Origin: Candidatus Opimibacter skivensis
Lineage (GTDB): Bacteria > Bacteroidota > Bacteroidia > Chitinophagales > Saprospiraceae
DNA: 64,000 bases
NCBI GenBank assembly: GCA_016721905.1
Contig: JADKHH010000023.1
Coordinates: 124,001 to 188,000 of the forward strand
Reading direction: 5' to 3'
Shown: one piece after another, positions 24,003-34,480 of the stretch
Layout: each line of letters starts with the position of its first letter
Position numbering within the stretch: the first letter of the stretch is position 1
Program-made: the position numbers and the translations under genes
The notes under the pieces: model-generated
The model's input: only the letters and a program-made list of their open reading frames with translations
What the model was told of the DNA's origin: nothing
Databases searched by the model: none

Positions 24003-26930
24003 TTATTTCGGAGATGATAGGGAAGGAAGCTGTAGAATGAATTCAGTCAGGTTAGCATCATTTGGTAGATTGAGTTTTCTACGCAACCGGTACCGGCTAC
24101 CTTCAACCCCACGCACAGAAATATTCAGCAACGGGGCTATTTCTTTCGTGCTGAGGTTCATCCGCAGATACGCACAGAGTTTGTAGTCATTTGCACTTAG
24201 TTGGGGGAATCTTTCCCGGAGATGTTGAAGGAAATTGACGTGTACCTGGTCAAAGTGAAGTGCAAAATGCTCCCAGTCCTCATCCAGTTTGACATCAAAG
24301 TTGAGCAGATTCACCAGTTGCTGGACTTCTTTCTTAACCGTCTGATCTGGTGATTTCCCTAAGATCTGATTGAGGCCTTCCTGCACGGTCAGCAGGATTT
24401 CCGCTTTTTGCACAAGGTGCATCGTGGTCAAGGCCAATTCCTGGTTTTTATAGGTAATCTCAGCTTCCAGTTTTTCGTTTTGGATATCCATCAATGCAGC
24501 TTTAGACTGCTCTACAGCGCGAAGGTGCGCAGCTTCTTTTTGCTGATGTGTTTCTGTCATCTGCGCCTTTTCAGTTTCAAATTTTTGTCGCTGGCGTACA
24601 ATGAATCCCAGGAAGATTCCAATAAACCCCAATCCATAAATAGTCAATGCCGGCGTACTCGTATACCATGGGGGCCGTATCCTGAAACTATATGATACGA
24701 TCTGGCTCTGGTGACCATCCTTGATGCGTGCCTGGACGTGGAAAGTATATTTTCCTGGTCCGAGGTTCGTGTAGTTTTTTCTAGTTTCTGCTGACCATGG
24801 GGACCATTCGGTATCAAGGCCCTGCAATTGGATCCTGTATTCAACGAGCGCAGGTGTTTTGTATTCAGTAGCTGAAAACGAAAAGCTCAGGTTGTTCATG
24901 CCTGCCTGTAAGGTCGGGGCTTTGTCAGGTGATGGACTGTTGCTCCCGGAATGAAAGCCACCAAACAATGTGGAGTCACTTGTCCCGCTGGCTGTAATAT
25001 TGCTCAGGATGATTTGCAGCAAAGTATCGGATTGATCTTCCTCGTCCAAAGCGTAATGGATGAAGCCTTGTTCAGTGCCGATGATCATGTTATGCCCATC
25101 TATCGGAAGCAGGAACTCAAATCCGCCGACCAGTTTTCCCGCCAGCTCCGGAATCACTTTTTTACGCACTTCTTTTTTGAGCCCAAAATCATTGACGATC
25201 AGCATACCGGCTTCATGGTCCGTGACATACCATACGTTTCCCTTTGTATCTTCTCTGAGGTATCTCACCCGGTGTTGTTTGTCCAATAGCCGGTTGAAGT
25301 CATCATCAGGCACAAAGGTGTCTTTTGACCTGTCAAAATGAAAGACTCCTTTTTCGGTAGCAAAGACTGCCTTGCCAGCTATCTGGAACACATAATTGTT
25401 GAGGTTGGTAGGCAATCCGTTTTCCTGGTTGAAAAACCGGATGTCTATTTTATCCTTGTTTTGTGCGTTCCATCTGACGTTGTAAACACCTCGGTACGGA
25501 TGAGATATCCAGATGGATTGATCTTCATCCTTCACCATGATCCGGCACGATTCTTTTAGTCCATCCAGTTTACGGTCAAAGGCCCATTGTCCTTTTTCTT
25601 TGCGATACAATACCAGCCCGGTGTAGGTGCCTCCCAGCATATATTCATCTGACATGGTCACAAAGGTCCATGCGCCAGGTTCTGATGACAGCAATCTTGA
25701 ATTATTGGCACTCAGGATGAATGACCCTTCATGATGGCCCATCACTAACTCACCACCTGCAGGATTCAAGCTCCAGACCTGGCCATCGGTCCCATTTACT
25801 TTTTTAAAAACCGGCCCCAACTCAGGATCATAGTAAGATTGCCATGGAGCCACATAGGCGCCGTTAGACACGCCCAGGTAAAGCCTGTTTTCAAATACCG
25901 ATGCGCTGTAGCCGGTGGCCTGCATTTCGCCATCAGGAAATATGCTGGTGTACCGGGAATCAAGGACGACGCAGTCGATTCCATTGTCAAGGCCTAGCCA
26001 GACATTGCCGGCCCGGTCACAGAAGGTGTGCAGTATGTTGTTGTTTTGAAGTCCGCTCTTTTTATTGAGGTGCCGGATCACCCGCCGTTGCCTGTCAATG
26101 ACGATCAGACCGTCCAGGGAGGTGCCTAATGCAAGATTTCCGTTTGGAAGGGTAGTGGAGGAGTACACACGCCTTTCCTTTATGAGATCATCATATAAGG
26201 TTGCCCATCTTCCAATGCTGCCATTGGCCAGGTAGAAAAGACCCTGCTTTAAAGTGCTGAGGATGACGGTATCACCATCCCATGCTAAAGCCCCGGTTAT
26301 AGCACTCTGCAACCCGTCCACCTTGAGAAAGGACTCAAAACTCCCGTTTTTGAAGACTAACAGATCAAAGTCAACTGTCTGAATGCACAAGCCTTCCCTG
26401 GTCACAAACATGGAAAGTAGGCTTCCCATTGGTTTGTGGATTATCATTTTCCCCCCGGAATACTGGAATACCACATGGTTTGTACGAAAAAACACATCCT
26501 GTCCATAGATCACGATATCCCATACGTCCTCAAAGGCCCGCTGATCTTCAGGAAGCAGATCTACAAGGGAATGGTATGTATGGCAACCATTTTGACCAGG
26601 AAGAAAATATCCCAGTTCGCTTTGGGCTCCCACATAGATTTTGTCTGTTGAATCAATAGCTACCGACCTGACAATGGTATGATTGGCTACCGGCAGGCAT
26701 ATCCAGTTAGTGCCGTCATAGCGGAGCAAACCGTCGTTGTTTGCCCAATACATCACCCCTCGGCTGTCCTGGTCCGCATCCCAATTCTGAGTCCCTGCTT
26801 TATAGGTTTTATTCGAAAAATTCCACATCGGTGGTATCCCAATGTTCACGCTCTGTGAATGGGTATCCGAACTGACCCCCAGGAGGACCACCATAAGGAT
26901 AATGTAGTGGGTAGTTGGACGGTAAGACAT
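24003..26930 (-). CDS. Membrane-spanning propeller/Y_Y_Y sensor with LuxR-type HTH
   Basis: This 975-residue protein has a signal peptide and a long periplasmic region of two-component-regulator propeller repeats (about 30-650, with GVMYWANNDGLLRYDG and GNVWLGLDNGIDCV). A Y_Y_Y domain (about 660-750, YRIQLQGLDTEWSPWS, then TNLGPGKYTFHVQA) precedes one transmembrane helix (about 760-780), a coiled coil, and a C-terminal LuxR/GerE-like helix-turn-helix (LSTKEIAPLLNISVRGVEGSRYRLRRKL). There is no histidine kinase or receiver domain. It is a one-protein route from glycan binding outside to DNA binding inside. It diverges from the SusC/D locus, which it probably activates. Confidence 0.88.
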   Translation of the reverse strand: MSYRPTTHYIILMVVLLGVSSDTHSQSVNIGIPPMWNFSNKTYKAGTQNWDADQDSRGVMYWANNDGLLRYDGTNWICLPVANHTIVRSVAIDSTDKIYVGAQSELGYFLPGQNGCHTYHSLVDLLPEDQRAFEDVWDIVIYGQDVFFRTNHVVFQYSGGKMIIHKPMGSLLSMFVTREGLCIQTVDFDLLVFKNGSFESFLKVDGLQSAITGALAWDGDTVILSTLKQGLFYLANGSIGRWATLYDDLIKERRVYSSTTLPNGNLALGTSLDGLIVIDRQRRVIRHLNKKSGLQNNNILHTFCDRAGNVWLGLDNGIDCVVLDSRYTSIFPDGEMQATGYSASVFENRLYLGVSNGAYVAPWQSYYDPELGPVFKKVNGTDGQVWSLNPAGGELVMGHHEGSFILSANNSRLLSSEPGAWTFVTMSDEYMLGGTYTGLVLYRKEKGQWAFDRKLDGLKESCRIMVKDEDQSIWISHPYRGVYNVRWNAQNKDKIDIRFFNQENGLPTNLNNYVFQIAGKAVFATEKGVFHFDRSKDTFVPDDDFNRLLDKQHRVRYLREDTKGNVWYVTDHEAGMLIVNDFGLKKEVRKKVIPELAGKLVGGFEFLLPIDGHNMIIGTEQGFIHYALDEEDQSDTLLQIILSNITASGTSDSTLFGGFHSGSNSPSPDKAPTLQAGMNNLSFSFSATEYKTPALVEYRIQLQGLDTEWSPWSAETRKNYTNLGPGKYTFHVQARIKDGHQSQIVSYSFRIRPPWYTSTPALTIYGLGFIGIFLGFIVRQRQKFETEKAQMTETHQQKEAAHLRAVEQSKAALMDIQNEKLEAEITYKNQELALTTMHLVQKAEILLTVQEGLNQILGKSPDQTVKKEVQQLVNLLNFDVKLDEDWEHFALHFDQVHVNFLQHLRERFPQLSANDYKLCAYLRMNLSTKEIAPLLNISVRGVEGSRYRLRRKLNLPNDANLTEFILQLPSLSSPK

Positions 26931-26998
26931 TGTTTTTGACTCAGGTGGCCTGATAATACTGCAATATAGTACAACTTTGAGTTAGGAGGTTATCAGCC

Positions 26999-27064
26999 TT
27001 GTCGTAGTGTTGTCGTAGTGTTGTCGTAGTAAAAAAGGTGTTAGGAAGTAGTAGTGTCGTAATA
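26999..27064. promoter_or_regulatory. Three 11-bp direct repeats in the PUL control region
   Basis: TTGTCGTAGTG is repeated at 26999, 27010 and (ending in A) 27021, one helical turn apart; a partial AGTGTCGTAA follows near 27053. They lie between the regulator gene and the first PUL gene and are good candidate sites for the LuxR-type regulator. Confidence 0.65.
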
Positions 27065-27159
27065 CAAAATTATACTATTCACATAAAAAGCAGTCATATT
27101 TGTTGGATTTTCTCAAAGAGGGGAAATTTTATTCTGCTTTCCTAAAATATTTAAACACA

Positions 27160-29727
27160 ATGATTAAAAATCTACTTGCCTTCCTGTTTATGGTTTGTGT
27201 AGTGACCTTCACTACGGCTCAAACCACCATCCTGGACTTTGAAACCCCGGGTACCAGTACGACATTCCAGTATTTTGGCAGTACTATCGATGGTTCTCTA
27301 AACCAGGTCATAGCCAACCCCAACCCCACCGGCGAGAACACCAGTAGTATGGTAGCCGAATACATCAAGCCTGCAGTTGCTGAAACTTGGGCGGGTTGTT
27401 TTTCAAATCCTAACCCGGCGACTGCCGTTGAGCTGATTTCCAATGGAAAAGTGTCCATTAAGGTACACATGGACCATATCGGAAATGTGGGCCTTAAACT
27501 GGAAGGCTCCACCGATGGTGGAGATAACTGGTTCCTGACCCAGCCAAACACCAAGGTCAATGAGTGGGAAACACTCGTTTTCGATGCTTCCCAGCTTTCC
27601 CTTGACCCACCGAATACAGCTGCCCTTGGCCATACCTACGCCAGAGTGACCTTGTTCTTTGATTTTGGAACAGCCGGCACAGGTACCGATGTTGCTTATT
27701 ACTTTGATGACATCCGGGCTTTGCCAAACGCTCCAGCTCCTGTGGTCATCCTTGATTTTGAAGCTCCCGCTACCAGCACCGTATTCCAGTATTTTGGAAG
27801 CCCACTGGATGGGACATTTACATCTGTCATCGCCAATCCAAATGCTACAGGTATCAACACCAGCAGCATGGTGACCCAGTACGTTAAACCTGCTGTCTCT
27901 GAAACATGGGCGGGCTGTTTTTCAAATCCTAACCCTGAGACCCTCGTTGACCTCATAGGTAACAATATGGTCGCTATCAATGTCCATATGGATCATATCG
28001 GATCCGTGAGCCTGAAGCTTGAAGGTTCGATTGATGGAGGAGATAACTGGGTGGTAACGGTTCCTAATACCAAGGTCAATGAATGGGAGACCCTGGTCTT
28101 TGACCCAACCTTACCTTCCATTGAGGCACCATTTACTACAGCTATCGGGCATACCTACGCTCGTGTTGTTTTGTTCTTTGACTTTGGTACTGCCGGTACC
28201 GGTGTTGATGTGACTTCTTACTTTGATGATATAGTGGCATTACCTATTGGTGAAGTGGTTACTACCGTTCTTGATTTTGAGGCTCCGGAGACCAGCACCG
28301 GGTTCCAGTATTTTGGAAGTCCCCAGGATGGTTCACTCAATAATATAGTTGCCAATCCTAATCCTACAGGTATCAATACAAGTGCTAATGTCAGTGACTA
28401 TGTAAAACCAGCTGTTGCTGAAACTTGGGCAGGCGCATTTAGCAATCCTGCGCCTACCACTCCGATTGATCTCGGTACAGGTGGTCAGATCTGTGTCAAA
28501 GTGCATATGGATCACATAGGTAACCTGGCTCTAAAACTGGAAGGATCAACCTCAGGTAATCCAAACTGGATCACCACAGTGGCAAATACCAAAGTAGGCG
28601 AATGGGAAGAAATATGTTTTGATTCAAGCGTTCCTTCTGTTGAAGCTCCATTTGAAGCAGCCTCCGGAACCTATTCCACGATTGTCCTCTTCTTTGATTT
28701 TGGCACTCCGGGTACAGGCACGGATGTCACCTCTTACTTTGATGATATCGTTACCAAAGGAAGCGGAGCTCCACAACCAAGGACCATCAACTTTAAAGTG
28801 GACATGAATCAGTACAGTGATAATTTTGACCAGGTCTATCTGAGTGGTGAATTCAACAACTGGTCAGGTGATGCTAATCCGCTTGCTGATCCAGAGTTTG
28901 ACGGAATATGGGAAGGAAGTATCACCGTACCCAATGGCGCATATGAGTATAAAGTGACGCTTGATAACTGGCTTGGCCAGGAAAGCTTTATTGGAACAGA
29001 AGAATGTACCAAGAAAGACCCAACAGGTCAATTTGTAAACCGCTTACTGACGGTCAGTGCTGACAGGGATGTACCGGTGTTTTGCTACAACAGTTGCTAC
29101 GAGTGCGGTGAAGAAGTCATGATCACCTTCCGCTTAGGAATGGGCGATACCATTCCAAATCCGGATGGCGTTTGGTTAGCTGGTGGAGGTAATTTTGATG
29201 TACCCGGAGGCAAATACCAGATGCATGACGATGATTTAGATGGTGTCTATGAAGTCCAGGTGCCCCGCAGGAGAAACTTTAGCTCGTTCTATGCTTATGC
29301 GAATGGACCTTGTCCGGATTATAGCTGCAAAGAAGATCTGACAGGTCAATCATGCGGTGATCCTAATAATTTCAATGACCGTTTCTTGCCTGCAGTCGAA
29401 GTGGATACAGAAGTTTCGAATTGCTACGAATCATGTCTAGATGCCACATGCACCACTTCCACTATTACGCCACAAAAGGATGCTATGGTTTTTAACCTGA
29501 ATGGCAACCCATCCGGCAATGGTTATTCAGTGCTTGATTTTGGTGATGATCGCAATACTGAAAAATATATCACCCTTTCCAATAGCCTTGGACAGGTGAT
29601 CAGGCAGTGGGTAGTGGCGGATGGAAGTTCAACATTTGAAATCCAAACCAGCGATCTGCAGGCAGGTATCTACCTGGTAACTGTAAAAGTTGGAAACCGT
29701 TTTTACACACGTAAACTGGTACATTGA
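27160..29727 (+). CDS. Surface glycan-binding protein with three tandem modules and T9SS domain
   Basis: The chosen ATG gives 855 residues with a signal peptide (LLAFLFMVCVVTFTTAQ). Three homologous modules start with LDFE.P.TST.FQYFG at 27229, 27748 and 28267, exactly 519 nt (173 residues) apart. Each has a jelly-roll-like carbohydrate-binding pattern (KVHMDHIGN, KLEGS, YFDDI). Two starch-binding-like E-set modules follow (about 545-640, VYLSGEFNNWSGDANP, and 645-760, GVWLAGGGNF), then Cys-rich links and a type A T9SS domain (DLQAGIYLVTVKVGNRFYTRKLVH-like end). No catalytic domain is seen. It is the first gene of the PUL. Confidence 0.8.
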   Translation: MIKNLLAFLFMVCVVTFTTAQTTILDFETPGTSTTFQYFGSTIDGSLNQVIANPNPTGENTSSMVAEYIKPAVAETWAGCFSNPNPATAVELISNGKVSIKVHMDHIGNVGLKLEGSTDGGDNWFLTQPNTKVNEWETLVFDASQLSLDPPNTAALGHTYARVTLFFDFGTAGTGTDVAYYFDDIRALPNAPAPVVILDFEAPATSTVFQYFGSPLDGTFTSVIANPNATGINTSSMVTQYVKPAVSETWAGCFSNPNPETLVDLIGNNMVAINVHMDHIGSVSLKLEGSIDGGDNWVVTVPNTKVNEWETLVFDPTLPSIEAPFTTAIGHTYARVVLFFDFGTAGTGVDVTSYFDDIVALPIGEVVTTVLDFEAPETSTGFQYFGSPQDGSLNNIVANPNPTGINTSANVSDYVKPAVAETWAGAFSNPAPTTPIDLGTGGQICVKVHMDHIGNLALKLEGSTSGNPNWITTVANTKVGEWEEICFDSSVPSVEAPFEAASGTYSTIVLFFDFGTPGTGTDVTSYFDDIVTKGSGAPQPRTINFKVDMNQYSDNFDQVYLSGEFNNWSGDANPLADPEFDGIWEGSITVPNGAYEYKVTLDNWLGQESFIGTEECTKKDPTGQFVNRLLTVSADRDVPVFCYNSCYECGEEVMITFRLGMGDTIPNPDGVWLAGGGNFDVPGGKYQMHDDDLDGVYEVQVPRRRNFSSFYAYANGPCPDYSCKEDLTGQSCGDPNNFNDRFLPAVEVDTEVSNCYESCLDATCTTSTITPQKDAMVFNLNGNPSGNGYSVLDFGDDRNTEKYITLSNSLGQVIRQWVVADGSSTFEIQTSDLQAGIYLVTVKVGNRFYTRKLVH

Positions 29728-29785
29728 TTACTAAGTGAATAATGGTTCATTTTTGTTGACTTACAGGTTTAATGCATTTAATGTA

Positions 29786-32700
29786 ATGATCATGCGCATT
29801 CCTATTCTTATCGCGTTTTTGTTTTTGGCTTTGGTATCACATGCACAGCTTTCCATTACGGGAAGAGTCACAGTGGCAACGGATAACCAGCCAGCCATAG
29901 GCGTGACCGTCATGGTGCAAGGCACTACTACCGGTACTGTGACTGATTTTGATGGCAATTATGCCATCACCGTGCCTGACAGAAATGCTGTTCTTGTATT
30001 CTCCTACACCGGATATGCTTCGCAGGACCAGGTGGTGGGTGACAGGGCCAGTATTGATGTTGCGCTGGAGGAATCAGTATCTCTACTCAATGAAGTAGTG
30101 GTGACCGGCTATGGCTCACAAAAGCGATCTAATATCAGCGGTAGTGTTTCAACTGTCAACGCAGAGGAAATTGCCGAACGACCGATTACGCGTGTAGAAC
30201 AAGCATTACAAGGCCGGGTAGCTGGTGTGCAGGTGGCGCAGGTTTCCGGTTCGCCGGGGAGTGCTCAGACAGTAAGAATACGTGGAGTAGGGACGATCAA
30301 CAATAGTGATCCATTGTATATCGTGGATGGTATACCCGTGGATGGATTGGATTTTCTCAATCCAAATGATATCGAGACCATGAATGTGCTGAAGGATGCC
30401 GCCTCTGCTGCGATCTACGGATCACGAGGAGCTAATGGGGTGGTCCTCATCACTACGAAAGGTGGCAAGAGGAACCAGGCTGGTCGGATTAGTTATGATG
30501 CCTATTATGGCATGCAACGACCGGCCAGGCTCCTTGATTTGTTAGATGCACGTGAATATGCCGTTCTCCAGAATGAAGCATATATCGCCGCAGGAAAAAC
30601 ACCGCTACCTGAATTTGCCAATCCTGATGCAATGGGAGAAGGTACTGACTGGCAGGAGGCTGTTTTTGAAGCTGCACCAATCGTCAGCCACCAACTTACG
30701 TTTACAGGAGGCGGAGAAAAATCAGCGTACACCCTTTCAGGAAATTATTTCTCCCAGGACGGAATTGTCGGGGGAGATAAAGCCAATTTTACACGGGGCA
30801 CTGTGCGCCTCAACGGATCACATGATCTCAAAAGCTGGTTGACCATAGGTAATAATCTTGGCTTCACCTGGCTGCAGCGGGATGGTTTGATCGAAAACAG
30901 TCAGTACGATTCACCAGTCATCAGGGCATTGAATATGGACCCGGTAACACCTGTGAAGAAAGCAGATGGAACGTATGCCTATTCAACCTATTCAGACACA
31001 GATATTGCTAATCCAGTCAATGGAATAGAGCAGACCTATAATACCTGGACCAGCAACAGGTTTGTCGGCAGCGTATTTGGTGATTTTAAAATTGCAAAAG
31101 GATTGACCTTCCGCTCTGCATACAGTCTGGATATCACCTTTGCGGTTCAACAGATTTTCTTTCCGCAGTTTGACCTGAGCAATATTCCTTCCATCAGTGA
31201 AGCACCGCCGGCAGAAAAGAGACTCGTCAACAGTGTAGTAGTCGGTAACAATACCTGGAAGAACAACCAATGGGAGAATGTCCTGACCTATCAAAACTGA
31301 CAGGCATGATGTCACACTCATCGCAGGTACGACCGCCTTGCAAAACCGATATGATAACAGCGGAGGAGCAAATACAAACCTTCCCTCCAACGATCCGGAT
31401 GATGCTTATATTTCCAATACGATAGATCCGATAGCATCTCAGAGTGCCTATCAGTGGCCAGTGAGTCATCTTTGTTCTCCTATTTCGGAAAAGCTAATTA
31501 TGGTATGACAACGACCTATTTATTTTCAGCCACTTTTCGTGCAGATGGTTCATCCCGCTTCGGTGCCAATAATAGTTTTGGTTATTTCCCTTCTTTCTCT
31601 GCAGGATATATCATGAGCCACGCCGATTTCTGGAACGTAGATCTGATTAACTTCTTTAAAGTGCGCGCCAGCTGGGGACAGAATGGTAATGACAGAATAG
31701 GGGACTATAGCTACACGACCGTAGTGTATAGCGGACAGAATTACACATTTGGTCCTGAGGAAAATATTACAAACGGTAGCGTTGCTTTGAGTGCCGCCAA
31801 TCCCGATCTTAAATGGGAGACCAGCACGCAGATGGATATCGGTGTTGATATGGAATTGTATGAAGGGCGTATCAATTTCACTGCAGACTATTATATCAAG
31901 AAAACATCTGACATGTTGTATGCAGCGCCTATTCCATTGGTGTCCGGTACGGCTGCGCCTATTCAGAATGTAGCTACCGCGGAGAACCGTGGCATTGAAC
32001 TTGCTTTGTTGTATCGCAATATTGATCATGACTTCAAGTATTCTATAGGAGGTAATATCGCCTTTGTCCAGAGTGAAGTAACAGGCCTCGGCAAAGGTGG
32101 CGAACCGGTGCTCTCAGGGTATGTCCAGTTTGCAAATGCGAATGCAGCCAAGACAGATGTAGGCCATCCACTTGCTTCCTTCTTTGGCTATGTCACGGAT
32201 GGTATTTTCCAGACACCGGAAGAAGTAGAGGCTGCTGCTTTTCAAAATGATGCAACTGCACCTGGGGATATTCGCTTCAAGGATCTGGATGGAAACGGTG
32301 TGATCGATGTCAATGACCAGACCTATATCGGAAATCCGACACCGGAGTTTACCTATGGCATAACAGGTGATATGGAATGGAAGGGTTTTGAATTGAATCT
32401 GTTTTTTGCAGGTTCACAGGGTAATGATATTTTCAAAAACTTTACCCGCTACGATTTTGCGTATGTCAACCGACCTTCATCAGCTCTTGAGCGTTGGACT
32501 GGTCCGGGCACTTCGAATGATGAGCCGCATGTCAGCCTAAATGACCTCAATCAAAACATTCGCATTTCCGATCGCTTCATTGAAGATGGTTCGTACCTGA
32601 GATTGAAGACATTAACCATTGGTTACAATCTGCCGAGAGCCTGGTTGCAGAAAATGAAGTTTGAGAAATTTAAAATATACATGACCGCACAAAACCTGAT

Positions 32701-32830
32701 TACGTTCACATCCTATTCCGGCCTGGATCCGGAGATAGGCAATGTCGGAGGTAGTCTGGATATCGGTATGGATCGTGGATTTTATCCACAGGCGAGGACA
32801 GTGATGGGTGGAGTTAGTCTGACCTTTTAA
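29786..32830 (+). CDS. SusC-like TonB-dependent outer-membrane transporter, two frameshifts
   Basis: It encodes the TonB-dependent glycan importer: signal peptide (LIAFLFLALVSHAQ), CarboxypepD_reg-like domain (about 25-105), plug with EVVVTGYGSQKRSNISGSV and ALQGRVAGVQV, then barrel. The N-terminal frame stops at 31298-31300; the following about 155 bases (KTDRHDVTLIAGTTAL...) are read in another frame, and from about 31456 the first frame resumes (ASESSLFSYFGKANYG) to 32830. The faults are near an A4 run (31293-31296) and a GG (31456-31457), where one added G restores QWASESS. The total of 3045 nt divides by 3. Sequencing error is likely; otherwise the transporter would be dead while its partner genes look intact. 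Confidence 0.88.
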
Positions 32831-32846
32831 CAATCAATTAGGCACC

Positions 32847-34334
32847 ATGAAAAAAATATGTATTCCGGTTATACTGATGGTCATCGTCCTCAGTGCCTGT
32901 GATAAGGAATTCCTGGAGAAATCCCCGATCGTAGGAACCACAGAAGAAAACTTTTACCGCAATGAAGCTGATGCTATCGCTGCAGTCAATGCAGCCTATG
33001 CTTCACTACAATTCCAGCTATCACCTGCTGGCCACTTCAGGTGGTTCTGGGGTGATATTATGTCAGACGACGCAGAGAAAGGTGGTGGCAGTGATAATGA
33101 TGTGTATGCCTTGTTGTTGCTCGAAACGTTCCAGGGCCAATCAAATACAGATTTGCTTGAGTCAGAGTGGGGTGCTGATTACGAAGGGATCTACCGGGCC
33201 AATGTGGTTCTTGAAAAAGTACCACCCATCGACATGGACCAGGACCTGAAGGCGCGCATCCTGGCGGAAGCAAAGTTTATCCGGGCATGGAACTTCTATA
33301 ACCTGGTGACGATGTTTGGTGGGGTGCCCCTCGCAGATCATGTATTAGCTCCATCAGAATATAACATGCCGCGTGCTACTGCAGATCAGGTATGGGATCT
33401 GATCGAAAGCGATCTGACAGAAGCATCCGTGGATCTCTGGAAACGTAGTGAGTATCCAATTGCTGATCTGGGTCGTATCACGCATGGTGCCGCACAGGCG
33501 CTTTTATGTAAGACCTATCTCTGGCGCCAGAAATGGCCTGAAGCAAAAGCAGCAGCGGAAGCAGTCATCAATTCCAATGAGTATGTGCTGGTTGCAAACT
33601 ACGCAGATATATTTCCGGTCTATGGAGAGAACAATTCGGAATCAGTTTTTGAAATCCAATACATGAATGCCTCTGGTGGTAACTGGGGTAAGAACAATGC
33701 CAACGAAGGTACTTTCACAAATGTATTTACAAGGGCACGCGGACAATTTGCAGGATATGGATTCAATATCCCGACCCAGGATTTTGTAGATGAATTTTTA
33801 GCAGAAGGCTTTGAGGATCCCAGGTTGAAATCCACTGTCTTCATGCTTGGTGATACAATGGGGGACCGGGGCATCTTTACGATTGATGCAGCCGCAGGCT
33901 CACCTTACATTTATTATTCCAAGAAGTATTTCAACAATAAGAGTGAAGATGCTCCTTTCGGTGATCCTAATCCAAATGGTGGAACCAATGACCGTGTGAT
34001 CAGGTATGCAGATGTTTTGCTGATGCATGCGGAAGCATCTTATCATACAGGTGATGAAGAAGGCGCCAGGAATTCATTGAATCAGGTCAGGGCGAGAGTG
34101 ACTATTCCCGCTATTTCTTTTTCAGGACCAGCTCTTCTTGAAGCTATCTATAGGGAGCGCCGTCTTGAACTTGGGATGGAAGCCCATCGCTTTTTTGATC
34201 TTGTTCGCACAGGTCGTGGACCAACAGTTTTAGGTAGCCTTGGCTTTACAACTGGCGTACACGAATTGTTTCCGATCCCACAATCACAGATCCAGGCAAC
34301 GAATGGGGCGTTATCACAGAATCCCGGGTATTGA
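32847..34334 (+). CDS. SusD-like surface glycan-binding lipoprotein
   Basis: The 495-residue lipoprotein has lipobox VLSAC (Cys about 18) followed by the typical KEFLEKSP. SusD hallmarks are AVNAAYASLQ (about 50), ARILAEAKFIRAWNFYNLV (about 135-153), AAQALLCKTYLW (about 215), and the C-terminal IRYADVLLMHAEA, AIYRERRLELGMEAHRFFDL and LFPIPQSQI. It caps the SusC channel and binds oligosaccharides. It begins 16 bp after the SusC stop. Confidence 0.95.
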   Translation: MKKICIPVILMVIVLSACDKEFLEKSPIVGTTEENFYRNEADAIAAVNAAYASLQFQLSPAGHFRWFWGDIMSDDAEKGGGSDNDVYALLLLETFQGQSNTDLLESEWGADYEGIYRANVVLEKVPPIDMDQDLKARILAEAKFIRAWNFYNLVTMFGGVPLADHVLAPSEYNMPRATADQVWDLIESDLTEASVDLWKRSEYPIADLGRITHGAAQALLCKTYLWRQKWPEAKAAAEAVINSNEYVLVANYADIFPVYGENNSESVFEIQYMNASGGNWGKNNANEGTFTNVFTRARGQFAGYGFNIPTQDFVDEFLAEGFEDPRLKSTVFMLGDTMGDRGIFTIDAAAGSPYIYYSKKYFNNKSEDAPFGDPNPNGGTNDRVIRYADVLLMHAEASYHTGDEEGARNSLNQVRARVTIPAISFSGPALLEAIYRERRLELGMEAHRFFDLVRTGRGPTVLGSLGFTTGVHELFPIPQSQIQATNGALSQNPGY

Positions 34335-34480
34335 AGTTAGCAGTTAGCAGCGAGCAGTTAGCAGTGAAAAATGAAATGCCCCGAAGGCGATGTGTTGAGC
34401 GTAGTCGAAATAGGCAAAATGTCAGTAACAAAAAAGTAAACATGCCCCATAGGGGCTACATGTCTGTAAAAGTAACAACG
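34335..34480. repeat. Simple repeats between susD and the PKD lipoprotein gene
   Basis: AGTTAGCAGTTAGCAG repeats (34335-34365) and a GAGCGTAGTCGAA repeat (about 34398-34411; also at about 63194). The frame is open but low-complexity and unlikely to be translated. Confidence 0.5.

Noticed and set aside
24003..26930. Reading the PUL regulator as a hybrid histidine kinase
   Set aside because: No H-box, ATPase or receiver domain is present between the membrane helix and the HTH.
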